Assembly (NCBI RefSeq): GCF_004959775.1
Contig: NZ_SJZG01000003.1
Span: forward strand, 310,001 to 374,000
From: Agromyces sp. H66
GTDB lineage: Bacteria; Actinomycetota; Actinomycetes; Actinomycetales; Microbacteriaceae
Length of the DNA: 64,000 nt
Direction of reading: 5' to 3'
Made by a program: the position numbers and the translations under genes. The notes below the pieces were generated by a model that saw only the letters and a program-made list of their open reading frames with translations, was not told the origin of the DNA and made no database searches. This document shows, one piece after another, positions 41,985 to 51,317 of this stretch. How positions within the stretch are numbered: position 1 is the stretch's first letter; the number at the start of each line of letters is the position of its first letter.

Positions 41985-44564
41985 ATGGAGCTTCTCGAGC
42001 GCGAGGGCCCACTCGAGGCCCTGGCGCAGGCGCTGGAAGACGCGCGCGAGGGCCGCGGCTCGACGGTCCTCGTGACGGGGGAGCCCGGCATCGGCAAGTC
42101 CGCCCTCGTCTCGCAGTTCATGCGCGACCATGGCGAGCGCGCCAGGTTCCTCACCGGGACGTGCGACGACCTCTCCGTTCCACGGCCGCTCGGGCCGCTC
42201 AGGGATCTCGCCCTCACGGGCGAGCTCGCCGACGCGCTCCGCTCCGAGGCTCCCCCGCACCGTATCCACGCGCTGCTCCTCGACCTCCTTGCGGAGCGTC
42301 CGCGGCCCACGGTCTTGATCCTCGAGGACGTGCACTGGGCCGACGACGCGACCATCGACGTGATCACGGTGATCGGCCGCCGCATCGCACGGCTGCCGGC
42401 CCTGCTCGTGCTCACCTACCGATCGGGCGAGGTCGAACCCGGCGATCCGCTCGCCACCGCGCTCGACGCCATCCGAGGCGGCACCTCCGTGTACCTTCGG
42501 CCGGCGCCGCTCTCGCGATCGGCGGTCACGACGCTCGCGCGGGGGCGCGGCGATGCCGAGCAGATCTTCGCGGCGACCGGCGGGAACCCGTTCTACGTCG
42601 GCGAGCTGATCAGGTCGTCGCCCGGCGCGGTGCCGCCGTCGGTGGCCGGAGCCGTGGTGGGCCGCGCCTCGAGGCTCCCCGAGTCGTCGCGCCGGCTCGT
42701 CGAGCTCGTCGCCATGGTGCCGACCCGGATGCCGACCTGGATCCTCGATGCGATCATGCCGGAGTGGGCCGAGGCGGCCGAGGAGCCGGAGCGTCGCGAG
42801 CTGCTGTCGGTCGAGCCGGGATCGGTGCGATTCCGCCATGAACTCGCCCGCACCGCCATCCGCTCGAGCGTGCCTGGGGCGCGCCGGCGCGGCCTCCACG
42901 AGGACATCCTGCGAGCCCTCGTCGACGGGGGTGCGGATCCCGCCGAGATCGTGCACCACGCCGCCGAGGCCGGCAACGTCGACGCTCTCGTCGCCTATAC
43001 GCCGGTGGCCGCCCGCCGCGCGACGTCGGCCGCGTCGTACCGCGAGGCCTACTCGCACCTGCACCTGGCCGTCGAGTTCGCCGATCGCTACCCGCCCGGC
43101 GAACGGGGCGCACTCCTGGAGGAGTTCGCGTGGACGGCCTATGTCGTCGGCCGGCTCGAGGAGGCGCTCGACGCCATCGACCTGGCGGTCGCCATCGCCG
43201 ACGAGAGCGGCGACCGGATGGCACTCGGACGGACCACCCGGATCCGCTCGCGACTGCACTGGTACGCCGGCGACGGGAGTGCCGCGTGGCGCGAGGCCGA
43301 GTCGGCGGTGCAGGTCCTGGAGCCGCTCGGCCCGTCGGTGGAACTGGCCCGGGCCTACAGCGGCCTCGCCCAACTGGCCATGCTGTCGGCGCACGACGAG
43401 GAGGCACTGGAATGGGGTCGCCGCGCACTCGAACTCGCGGTGCCGCTCGGAGCCGACGATGTGCGCGCCCACGCGCTCGTCTCGATGGGAGTCGTGCGGA
43501 TGCAGCGCTCCGTCGACGACACCGCAGCCCTCCTCGAGGGCGTCGAAGCGGGCATGGCGGCGGGCGAGCACCATGAGGTGGTACGCGGCCTCCTCGGCCT
43601 GGCGTACACCGATCTGCAGGCGATGCGGCCCGCCGCATCCCTGGAGTTCTGCGAGCGGGGACGCCGCTACGCCGAGACGCACCAGGTCGACACGCTGCTC
43701 GCCTACCTCAATGTGATCCTCGCGTGGCTGCGACTGCGGGCCGGCGACTGGGAGGAGGCCGAGCACCTGGCGCTCGTCGAGCTCGATACGGGCGCCTCCG
43801 TGTCACGGCTGCTGGCACAGACCGTGCTGACCGAACTGGCGGTTCGCCGCGGAGACTCCGACGCCGCCGAGCGGCTCACCGCGGCCGCCGACGCCGCCGA
43901 GCGCACCGGGGAGATCCAGCGGCTGGGGCCGGTCTTCGAACTCCAGGTGGAGCGTGCACTGACCGGCGGAGGCCCGATGCCCGCGGCGCGGCTCGCGCGG
44001 CTCATCGAGGTGGCCGGAGCGGAGTCGCTCCGGAGCGGCCCCGAGGCCGCCCGGGTGGCGGCGTGGGCCGCCGTCGCCGGCGAGCGGCTCGCCTTCGACG
44101 GCGAGGCGCCGCCCGCGTACGCCGCCATGATGGCGGGCGACTACGCGACCGCTGCTCGGCACTTCGGCGCGGCCGGCTGGACCTACGACGAGGCCCTGAT
44201 GCGATCGCTCCTCGATGACGAGGCGTCGCTGACCGAGGCCCTTCGGACGGCCCGCGCGCTGAGCGCCGAGCCGCTCGAACGTCGGGTCCTGGCGCGGATG
44301 CGCGAGGCCGGCCTCCCGATCCCGCGGGCCCCGAAGGCGGCGCCCTCCGCCGACCCGGCCGGGCTGACCCCGCGGCAACTGGAGGTCCTGGGCCTGCTGG
44401 CCGACGGCTCGACGAACGCGGAGATCGCCGAGCGACTGTTCCTCTCGCCCCGCACGGTCGAGCACCATGTCGAGGCCATCCTGGGCAAGCTGGGCGTCTC
44501 GTCCCGCCGAGAGGCGGCGCGTCTGGCCGGTGAGCACCCGATGACCGGGGGCTCACCGGCCTGA
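41985..44564 (+). CDS. LuxR-family regulator with AAA ATPase domain (LAL type)
   Basis: An 859-residue large ATP-binding LuxR regulator. Walker A is GEPGIGKSA (residues 32-40), Walker B is VLILEDVHWADD, then a long helical middle region of TPR-like repeats (about 340-760), and a C-terminal LuxR helix-turn-helix at about 796-850 (LTPRQLEVLGLLADGSTNAE and LFLSPRTVEHHVEAILGKLG). LAL proteins activate transcription after ligand and ATP binding. ATG 41985 is 80 bp from the divergent MFS gene, a plausible target. It has no obvious metabolic cluster. Confidence 0.94.
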   Translation: MELLEREGPLEALAQALEDAREGRGSTVLVTGEPGIGKSALVSQFMRDHGERARFLTGTCDDLSVPRPLGPLRDLALTGELADALRSEAPPHRIHALLLDLLAERPRPTVLILEDVHWADDATIDVITVIGRRIARLPALLVLTYRSGEVEPGDPLATALDAIRGGTSVYLRPAPLSRSAVTTLARGRGDAEQIFAATGGNPFYVGELIRSSPGAVPPSVAGAVVGRASRLPESSRRLVELVAMVPTRMPTWILDAIMPEWAEAAEEPERRELLSVEPGSVRFRHELARTAIRSSVPGARRRGLHEDILRALVDGGADPAEIVHHAAEAGNVDALVAYTPVAARRATSAASYREAYSHLHLAVEFADRYPPGERGALLEEFAWTAYVVGRLEEALDAIDLAVAIADESGDRMALGRTTRIRSRLHWYAGDGSAAWREAESAVQVLEPLGPSVELARAYSGLAQLAMLSAHDEEALEWGRRALELAVPLGADDVRAHALVSMGVVRMQRSVDDTAALLEGVEAGMAAGEHHEVVRGLLGLAYTDLQAMRPAASLEFCERGRRYAETHQVDTLLAYLNVILAWLRLRAGDWEEAEHLALVELDTGASVSRLLAQTVLTELAVRRGDSDAAERLTAAADAAERTGEIQRLGPVFELQVERALTGGGPMPAARLARLIEVAGAESLRSGPEAARVAAWAAVAGERLAFDGEAPPAYAAMMAGDYATAARHFGAAGWTYDEALMRSLLDDEASLTEALRTARALSAEPLERRVLARMREAGLPIPRAPKAAPSADPAGLTPRQLEVLGLLADGSTNAEIAERLFLSPRTVEHHVEAILGKLGVSSRREAARLAGEHPMTGGSPA

Positions 44565-44603
44565 CGAGGGGTGCGATCGTTCGTCCGATACCGGCGGCGC
44601 ACG

Positions 44604-45419
44604 TCAGAGTCCGCCGAATCCCGGCCGGCCGCGTCCCGCGGACTCGGCCTTCCGCGCCAGGATGGACACGCTCTTCACGCCGTAGCGATCGCTCGCGTTC
44701 CTGGACCGTTCGGACAGGAAGCGGTAGGCGTTGCGCTTCATGAGCTCCAGCCGCAGTCCCTGCTCCTCGATGATCCGCTGGTAGTCGTCCTGCTGTGCCG
44801 CACCGCCGATGCACGCCGCCCAGAGCTCGCTGTTCCCGACGATCCGCTCGGACAGCGCCGTCTCGGTGACGATGTCCGAGATCGCGAGGCGGCCTCCGGG
44901 TCTCAGTACGCGGGCCGCCTCGGCGAACACTCGCGCCTTGTCGGGCGACAGGTTGACCACGCCGTTGGAGATGACGACGTCGAAGCTCCGGTCGGGGAAC
45001 GGCAGCTTCTCGATCCGCGCCTCCACGAACGTCACGGCAGCGCCGTCGACCTCCTGTCGCAGCGAGCGCGCCTTCTCGAGTTGCGCCGCGGTCATGTCCA
45101 CGCCGACGACGCGCCCCGCCGCACCGACCTGCAGCGCGGCGAAGAACGCATCCATGCCCGCGCCGGAGCCGAGGTCGAGGACCTCCTCGCCCGCCGCGAG
45201 GCGGGCGAGGTCGAAGGCGTACCCCACGCCGGCGAAGGAATCGACGGCATCGCTCGGCAGCCGATCGAGGATGCCGGCCGGGTAGCCGAGCCGCTCCGCG
45301 AGGACTCGACCCACTTCGAAGTGCTACTGCCCGAACGGATCCTCGGCGACCGCGCGGTACATGTCCTTCACCCGGGACTCGAGGTCGATCATGTCGACCG
45401 TCGTTCCGTTCATGGCCAT
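44604..45419 (-). pseudogene. ArsM-like methyltransferase gene interrupted by in-frame TAG
   Basis: The full reading frame from ATG 45419 (with GGGAGGGGT upstream) to the stop at 44604 would encode 271 residues, but codon 32 (bases 45326-45324) is TAG. The residues on both sides continue the family pattern: DMYRAVAEDPFGQ before, HFEVGRVLAERLGY after. Motif I is EVLDLGSGAGMDAFFAA. The Cys expected in true arsenite methyltransferases is Gly here (SNGVVNLSPDK), so the substrate is probably not arsenic. A restart at GTG 45314 would make a 236-residue protein with an intact SAM domain but without the leading helix. It follows the OsmC-like gene by 18 bases. Confidence 0.85.
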
Positions 45420-45437
45420 CACCCCTCCCTGCGCAGC

Positions 45438-46001
45438 TCACGCCACCTCGAGGGTGGTGTCCACGGGAATCGGGTTGATGAGGCAGTCCAGCACCGGAGA
45501 GGTGGCCTGGACGTAACGGCACAGGTCATCGAGTTCCTCCGGCGTCGCGTTGGGACTGGAGACGATGCCCTTCGCCCGGATCCTCGTGAACCCCGGCCGG
45601 GGCCCGTCCAGCCCCAGGAACCGGTGCACGTCGAGATCGCCCTCGATCTCGTAGTCCAGCCGGGTGATCTCGATGCCGCGAGCGGCCGCATTGGCCGCGT
45701 AGCCGACGGCGTAGCAGAAGGCGAGCGCCTGGAGGAGGAGCTCCACGGCGTTCGGCCCCTGGTTCGAGCCGAGCAGCACCGGCGGCTCGTCGCCATGCAG
45801 GACGAAGGGCGCCGTCCGGCTCGTGTCCTCTTCACCGGCGTGAGCGAACCCCGAGATCTCTCCGACGCTGTGCGTTCCCCCCACCCATGTGCTCCGGGCT
45901 CGGAAGGTGAATTCCGCCAGCTCGGAGGTGCCCGAGATCGCCTCGATGGTGGCGACCAGCTGGTCGACGTCGACTCCGTTGCGAGTCGTCATGGTGGTCA
46001 T
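45438..46001 (-). CDS. OsmC-family protein
   Basis: A 187-residue OsmC/Ohr-like protein. The two reactive cysteines are in LQALAFCYAVGYAANAAARG and SPVLDCLINPIPV, at the distance typical of OsmC peroxidases, which reduce organic hydroperoxides or modify thiols. ATG 46001 has GAGGACAGG upstream; the frame extends to 46067 without a better start. It leads an operon with the interrupted methyltransferase gene. Confidence 0.9.
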   Translation of the reverse strand: MTTMTTRNGVDVDQLVATIEAISGTSELAEFTFRARSTWVGGTHSVGEISGFAHAGEEDTSRTAPFVLHGDEPPVLLGSNQGPNAVELLLQALAFCYAVGYAANAAARGIEITRLDYEIEGDLDVHRFLGLDGPRPGFTRIRAKGIVSSPNATPEELDDLCRYVQATSPVLDCLINPIPVDTTLEVA

Positions 46002-46146
46002 GATCCTGTCCTCCTCGTCTGCATCGTGGTCATCTCGACTCTGCGCGGCGGGCGGACGGTCCCGCATCGGGTGCGGCTACCCATCTGTGCAGCGGTCGGG
46101 TACCCATCCGTGAACCGGACGCCGCGGGGTCTGGGAGGATGGTTCG

Positions 46147-47217
46147 GTGAACCAGCTCCACGACACGGCCGTCCGCGGCTTCGCCTCCGACAACTACTCC
46201 GGCGTGCACCCCGAGGTGCTCGCCGCGATCACCAATGCGAACGGCGGGCACCAGGTCGCCTACGGCGAGGACGTCTACACCGAGCGCCTGCAGGAGGTGT
46301 TCGCGCACCACTTCGGCGAGGGCGTCGAGGTGTTCCCGGTGTTCAACGGCACGGGCGCGAACGTCACCGGGCTGCAGTCGATGCTGCCTCGCTGGGGCGC
46401 CGTGATCAGTGCGTCGACGGCGCACATCAACTCCGACGAGGGCGGCGCGCCCGAGCGCGTCGGCGGCATCAAGCTGCTCACGGTGCCGACGCCCGACGGC
46501 AAGCTCACGCCCGAGCTCATCGACCGCGAGGCATGGGGCTGGGGCGACGAGCACCGCGCGCAGCCGCTCGTCGTCGCGATCACGCAGACCACCGAACTGG
46601 GAACCGCCTACTCGGTCGACGAGGTCCGCACCATCGCCGAGCACGTGCACCGGCACGGCATGAAGCTGTACATGGACGGCGCCCGGCTCTCCAATGCGGC
46701 CGCCTCGCTCGGCGTCCCCCTGCGGGCCTTCACGCGCGACGCCGGCGTCGACGTGCTGAGCTTCGGCGGCACCAAGAACGGCGCGCTCGGCGGGGAGGCG
46801 ATCGTGGTGCTGAACCCCGAGGCATCCACCGGGCTCAAGTACCTCCGCAAGCTCAACATGCAGCTCGCGTCGAAGATGCGGTTCGTGTCGGCGCAGCTCA
46901 TCGCGCTGCTCGAGGGCGACCTGTACCTGCGCAACGCGTCGCACGCGAACGCCATGGCGCGTCGCCTCCGCGACGCGCTCGACGCGGGCATCGCCGCGGG
47001 CGAACTGCCTGGCCTCGGCTTCACGCAGGAGACGCAGTCGAACGGCGTGTTCGCGACGCTGCCGCCGGGCGTGGCCGACCGGCTGCGCGAGCGGTTCCGG
47101 TTCTACGACTGGAACGCCGCGCGCGGCGAGGTGCGCTGGATGTGCTCGTTCGACACCAGCGAGGACGACATCGACGCGTTCGTCGCGGCCATCCGCGAGG
47201 AGCTCGCGCGCGAGTAG
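46147..47217 (+). CDS. Low-specificity L-threonine aldolase
   Basis: A 356-residue fold-type I PLP enzyme that cleaves L-threonine to glycine and acetaldehyde, or related beta-hydroxy amino acids. FASDNYSGVHPEVLAAI is the family's N-terminal motif, STAHINSDEGGAPE follows, LYMDGARLSNAAASLG carries the cofactor-contact Asp and Arg, and K210 in SFGGTKNGALGG is the Schiff-base lysine. The start is GTG 46147. It is not in an operon; the end meets the flavodoxin gene head-on. Confidence 0.93.
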   Translation: MNQLHDTAVRGFASDNYSGVHPEVLAAITNANGGHQVAYGEDVYTERLQEVFAHHFGEGVEVFPVFNGTGANVTGLQSMLPRWGAVISASTAHINSDEGGAPERVGGIKLLTVPTPDGKLTPELIDREAWGWGDEHRAQPLVVAITQTTELGTAYSVDEVRTIAEHVHRHGMKLYMDGARLSNAAASLGVPLRAFTRDAGVDVLSFGGTKNGALGGEAIVVLNPEASTGLKYLRKLNMQLASKMRFVSAQLIALLEGDLYLRNASHANAMARRLRDALDAGIAAGELPGLGFTQETQSNGVFATLPPGVADRLRERFRFYDWNAARGEVRWMCSFDTSEDDIDAFVAAIREELARE

Positions 47218-47221
47218 GGCT

Positions 47222-47761
47222 TCAGGGGCGAGCGGCCGACGCTCCCAGTTCGTCGGCGATCGCCGACGCCCACGCGTCGATGGCGTCCCACTCGCGGAAG
47301 TCGCCCTCGGGCATGACGTCCCGGATCGCCGGCATCCACGCGACGATGCGGTCGGGGCCGCGGATCTTGTCGTGGTCGTACGCACCGCGGAACACCTGCG
47401 TGCCGCGCGGGTGCACGAGGTCCCGGTACTCCCCGAACTGCTTGGGCTCGGCGCCCTTCAGCACGTCGTTTCCCTCGTCGTCGACCGTCTCCGTTCCGAG
47501 CGGGCCGCTGGAGAACAGCCAGGTCGGCTTCGCGGCGAGTTCGTCGGCGTTGCGCTCCACGAACTTCCGGGCGTCCTTGCGCCAGTTGAACGCGTAGGCC
47601 GCCGACCCGACGACGTAGGCGTCGAAGCCGGATGCCTCGCCCGCTTCCTTGCATCGCAGGACGGCGACCTCGAGCCCTCGCTTCCGCAGTCCCTCGCCGA
47701 TGCGTCGGGCGATGCCCTCGGTCGCGCCGTACTTGCTCGCGTAGGCGACCAGCACCTTCAT
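47222..47761 (-). CDS. Flavodoxin-domain protein (HemG-like)
   Basis: A 179-residue flavodoxin-fold protein. The FMN phosphate loop is ASKYGATEGIARRIGEGL (about residues 8-25), and YVVGSAAYAFNWRKDARKFV fits the second FMN loop of the menaquinone-dependent protoporphyrinogen oxidase/flavodoxin 5 group. Its partner is unknown. ATG 47761 with GGGGGAA upstream; the longer frame to 47884 lies in the intergenic hairpin. Confidence 0.88.
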   Translation of the reverse strand: MKVLVAYASKYGATEGIARRIGEGLRKRGLEVAVLRCKEAGEASGFDAYVVGSAAYAFNWRKDARKFVERNADELAAKPTWLFSSGPLGTETVDDEGNDVLKGAEPKQFGEYRDLVHPRGTQVFRGAYDHDKIRGPDRIVAWMPAIRDVMPEGDFREWDAIDAWASAIADELGASAARP

Positions 47762-47852
47762 GACGATTCCCCCTTCGTCGTGCCTCGAGTATCGGACGCT
47801 ACGCCGGTGAGGTCTGCGCTCGAGTGACGAAGGTCCCTCGGTCGGTGACGCC

Positions 47853-47896
47853 GAACGAAGGGGCGGATGCCGCAGCCGCGACATCCGCCCCCGTTC
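47853..47896. terminator. Hairpin terminator after the subtilase gene
   Basis: Perfect 10-bp arms GGGGCGGATG (47860-47869) and CATCCGCCCC (47882-47891), extended past a two-base bulge by GAACG/CGTTC (47853-47857 with 47892-47896). It lies 13 bases after the reverse-strand subtilase stop. Confidence 0.75.
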
Positions 47897-47908
47897 CGGT
47901 TCAGCCGA

Positions 47909-49660
47909 TCAGCCGCCGACGGCAGCGAGCGCGTTGATGATGCCCGCGCCGTAGAAGCCGTTCGACTCCTCGGTGCCCTCGCACGTGTGCGTGGCGGTGA
48001 CGACGTTGCCGTTCGGCAGGATGCGGGTGTAGGTGTACGCCGCGGGGTCGGGGCAGGCCTTCGCCGTGGCCGACTCGAGCAGCATGCTCTCCACCTCGGC
48101 GGGGTCGAGCGTGAGCCCGCCGCGCTGGCGCTCGCCGTAGGCGCTCACGATGAGGGCCGCGACGCCGGCCGCGTGCGGCGACGCCATCGACGTGCCCTGC
48201 AGGTACTGGTAGTACGCGCAGGTCTTGCCGTTCTCGTCGCAGCTCTTCACCGCCCACGGCACCACCACGTCGCCGTTCTCGTCGATGGCGCCCTCGGCCT
48301 CGGCCAGCGCCGCCGGGTAGGCGGCGAGGATGCCGGCCGCGAAGTCGCGGGTGCCGGCAGCCGTGTCGTACACGTCGCCGCCGGGTGCCGCGACGTCCAC
48401 GAACCCGTCACCGTAGTTCGAGTAGTACGACTTGCGCTCGGAGATGCCGGTGCTCGAGACCGAGATCACGCCCTCGCCCTCGGTCGGCATCGAGATGCAC
48501 GACTCGGGGTCGAGCAGGTCGCGCACGTAGGCGACCTCGCCGGGCACGCTCGCGAAGTCGGGGCTCGACGTGTCGGAGAGCACCTTGGTGTAGTCGCTCG
48601 CGCCGTTGCCCGCCGCTGCGACGAGCGTCACGCCACTGTCACGCGCGAAGTCGAGCGCGCGCTGCATGGCCGTGATGATCGTCTGCTGCTCGGCCTGGTC
48701 CTCGGCGCTGTCGGCCGGATGGTCGGTGCAGTTGAAGAGCCACGGGTCGACGTAGTAGCTCATGTTGACGACGTCGATTCCGTTCTCGCCGGCATAGGTG
48801 AGCGCGTCGACCGAGGCCTGCAGGAAGAAGTACCCCGAGTCCTGACCGGCGCGGAGGTTCACCAGGGTGACCTCGGGCGCGACGCCCGCGATGCCGATCC
48901 CGTTGATCGGCGAGCCGATCGTCGAGGCGACGTGCGTGCCGTGGCCGTTCTCGTCGACGTCGGCCGGGTCCTCGCAGGACTGGTCGGGCTCGTCGGCGCA
49001 GTCGCCGTCGATCGGGTCGCCGTTCGCGTCCACGGGGATGTCGACCGTGAAGTTGCGGCTGAGGTGCTTGTCGAAGTTCGGCGCGATGTCGGGGTGGCTG
49101 CCATCGACACCGGTGTCGATGATGCCGACCGTGACCTTCTTGTCGCCGCGCTCGACGGCGTACGAGCCGTCGACCGTCGCGTCGATCTGCTGCATGTCCC
49201 ACTGCAGGTCGGCGAGCGGCTCGGCGCCCTTCACGGGCTTGCCCGGGTCGCTCGGCTTGCCGAGGGCGGCCGCCTCCTCGGGCGTCACGCGGGTCTCGCG
49301 CTCGACGGCCTCCTCGCGGAGCTTCTGCTTGGCCGCGCTGTCGTCGGGTACGCCGCCGACCACGCGGTTCTGCGCGGTGCCCTCGATCACGGCCTGGTCG
49401 GCCGCCTGCTCGGCGAACTCCGCGTCGGTCGTGACGACGGTGGCGACGCCGATCGCGGTGTTCTCGCTCAGGATCGAGCCGCCGGCCGCCTCGACCGCCG
49501 CCTGCGCCTCGGCCGAGGAGGTGCCCTCGGCGAACAGCACCACGTACTGCTGCTCCCTGTCGTCGGGGGCGGCGGATGCGGCGATCGCGGATCCGGCTGC
49601 CAGACCGGTGACGGCCAGTGCGAACACGGCTGTCGTGGCGATGGATCTCAACACTCTCAT
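47909..49660 (-). CDS. Secreted subtilisin-like serine protease (S8)
   Basis: A 583-residue secreted protease precursor. Signal peptide about residues 1-29 (ends IAASA); an inhibitor I9-like propeptide about 38-100 (QYVVLFAEGTSSAEAQAAVE); then the catalytic domain with D182 in IIDTGVDGSHPDI, H240 in NGHGTHVAST and S491 in GTSMASPHAAG. Asn352 in AAAGNGASD is the oxyanion residue. An Asp/Cys-rich insertion follows the Asp motif (about 205-236, with two Cys) and could bind calcium. ATG 49660 gives the signal peptide. It is monocistronic. Confidence 0.95.
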   Translation of the reverse strand: MRVLRSIATTAVFALAVTGLAAGSAIAASAAPDDREQQYVVLFAEGTSSAEAQAAVEAAGGSILSENTAIGVATVVTTDAEFAEQAADQAVIEGTAQNRVVGGVPDDSAAKQKLREEAVERETRVTPEEAAALGKPSDPGKPVKGAEPLADLQWDMQQIDATVDGSYAVERGDKKVTVGIIDTGVDGSHPDIAPNFDKHLSRNFTVDIPVDANGDPIDGDCADEPDQSCEDPADVDENGHGTHVASTIGSPINGIGIAGVAPEVTLVNLRAGQDSGYFFLQASVDALTYAGENGIDVVNMSYYVDPWLFNCTDHPADSAEDQAEQQTIITAMQRALDFARDSGVTLVAAAGNGASDYTKVLSDTSSPDFASVPGEVAYVRDLLDPESCISMPTEGEGVISVSSTGISERKSYYSNYGDGFVDVAAPGGDVYDTAAGTRDFAAGILAAYPAALAEAEGAIDENGDVVVPWAVKSCDENGKTCAYYQYLQGTSMASPHAAGVAALIVSAYGERQRGGLTLDPAEVESMLLESATAKACPDPAAYTYTRILPNGNVVTATHTCEGTEESNGFYGAGIINALAAVGG

Positions 49661-49849
49661 GGAGTTGGATGTCCCTTCTTCTGGGCGCACCCGTGGTGGG
49701 GTGCACATCGCGCCATGCTGGCAGAGGCGCGTGCGGAATGGAAGGGCATTCTCCGGATGTCGCCGCGGTCGCGGATGTCGCAGATTCTGCGGGCTTGCGT
49801 CGGGGCATCCACCCCGCGGCATCCACTCGCGACTCCGTGCCCCGGGGCA

Positions 49850-50019
49850 GAATTCAGCAAGACGGCGTGCGCCCCGGGTTCGAATTCAGGAGGGCAGCGT
49901 GCTGGGGCGCTGGTCGGCACGGCGATCCGCGGCTGATCTGGCCGACCCGAGGCAACCGTTCCTGAATTCTGAACCGTGCGTCGGATGCCACGCCGCACCC
50001 GTTCCTGAATTCTGAACCG
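49850..50019. repeat. Cluster of GAATTC-centred repeats
   Basis: Four GAATTC sites within 163 bp (49850, 49882, 49964, 50007). Two lie in direct 20-base copies of CGTTCCTGAATTCTGAACCG (49957-49976 and 50000-50019). One lies in an inverted, slightly shortened copy (CCTGAATTCGAAC on the other strand, near 49876-49896), and one in a weaker inverted match. This is the 371-bp gap between the alcohol dehydrogenase end and the subtilase start; I see no gene in it. Confidence 0.85.
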
Positions 50020-50031
50020 GACCCGGGCCGG

Positions 50032-51081
50032 CTACGGCCGCAGCAGCACCTTGATCGCGCGTCGCTCGTCCATCGCGGCGTACGCCTCGGCCGCCTCGGC
50101 GAGCGGGAGTTCGAGGTCGAACACCCGCCCGGGCTCGATGGCGCCCGAAAGCACATCGGGCAGCAGCTCCTCGATGTAGCCCCGCACCGGTGCGACGCCG
50201 CCGTTCACGCCGATGTTGCGGTTGAAGAGCGGCCGAACGGGCAGCTCGGGGCCGCCGTTCGGCGCGCCGACGTAGCCGACCATGCCGCCGGGGCGGGTCG
50301 AACGGATCGCCTGGTCCATCGACTCCTTGGTGCCCACGCACTCGAGCACCCGGTCGGCGCCGATACCGTGGGTCAGTTCCTGCACGGCCGTGATGCCGAC
50401 CTCGCCGCGCTCGGCGACGATGTGGGTCGCGCCGAAGTCGCGCGCGAGGGCCTGGCGCTCGGGATGCCGCGACATCGCGATGATGGTCGTCGCACCGAGT
50501 CGGCGCGACGCGATGATCGCGCACAGGCCGACGGCGCCGTCGCCCACGACCGCGACCGAGTCGCCGGGGCCGACGCCCGCCGAGACGGCGGCGTGGTGAC
50601 CCGTGCCCATGACGTCGGAGAGGGTGAGGAGCCCGGGCACCTGCTCGTCGGCGACGGGGCCGGGCACGGCGACGAGGGTTCCGTCGGCGAGCGGCACGCG
50701 CACGCGCTCGCCCTGGCCGCCGTCGGCGAAGCCGCCGAGCCGGTCCTCGCTGCCCCACCAGCCGCCGTGCAGGCACGACGTGCTCACGCCGTTGCGGCAG
50801 TTGATGCACGTGTTGTCGCACACGTAGAACGGCGCGATGACGAAGTCGCCGACCCGGATGCGCTCGACGTCGTCGCCCACCTCCTCGACGACGCCGACGA
50901 ACTCGTGCCCGATGCGGTGCGGCTCGCGCGTCGGCGTGATGCCGCGGTAGGGCCACAGGTCGGAGCCGCACACGCACGACGCCACGACGCGCACGATCGC
51001 ATCGCCGCCGGTCGACAGGACGGGGTCGGGCACGGTTTCGACGCGGATGTCGCGGGCGGCGTGGATGACGGTGGCGAGCAT
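50032..51081 (-). CDS. Zinc-dependent alcohol dehydrogenase family protein
   Basis: A 349-residue medium-chain dehydrogenase. Catalytic zinc ligands: Cys in SCVCGSDLWPY, His-Glu in RIGHEFVGVV. The structural zinc site is CDNTCINCRNGVSTSC, the four-Cys lobe. The coenzyme fold is VAVVGDGAVGLCAI. Substrate unknown. ATG 51081 is the only start with the right N-terminus (LATVIHAARDIRVE); the frame is open further, which is chance. Confidence 0.93.
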   Translation of the reverse strand: MLATVIHAARDIRVETVPDPVLSTGGDAIVRVVASCVCGSDLWPYRGITPTREPHRIGHEFVGVVEEVGDDVERIRVGDFVIAPFYVCDNTCINCRNGVSTSCLHGGWWGSEDRLGGFADGGQGERVRVPLADGTLVAVPGPVADEQVPGLLTLSDVMGTGHHAAVSAGVGPGDSVAVVGDGAVGLCAIIASRRLGATTIIAMSRHPERQALARDFGATHIVAERGEVGITAVQELTHGIGADRVLECVGTKESMDQAIRSTRPGGMVGYVGAPNGGPELPVRPLFNRNIGVNGGVAPVRGYIEELLPDVLSGAIEPGRVFDLELPLAEAAEAYAAMDERRAIKVLLRP

Positions 51082-51317
51082 GCTTCCGAGGGTACGCGCC
51101 CGCCCCGCGACGTGTGCGTCGGCGACCGGGTCGGTGCGGTGCGACCACCCCGCGGAATCGCCCGCAAGCCGATATCCGACCGACGGCCGACAAGAACCGC
51201 AGCTTCGCCTCGGCAAATACTCTCGAATGCGGCTTGCGCACGATCCGCTCATTTCCGGTCTAGTATCGGCATCGTGCACAAATACTGCTCGATTGGCGGA
51301 CAAGTTCGGATCTCGCC

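Noticed and set aside
45324-45326. Recoding of TAG as pyrrolysine or other amino acid
   Set aside because: No pyrrolysine genes are seen and methyltransferases of this kind do not use it; a nonsense change or restart is simpler.
44604-45419. Arsenic-resistance role for the methyltransferase and the arsR gene at 38261
   Set aside because: The methyltransferase lacks the key Cys (SNGVVNL), the ArsR protein lacks a Cys metal box, and no arsenite pump or arsenate reductase is present.
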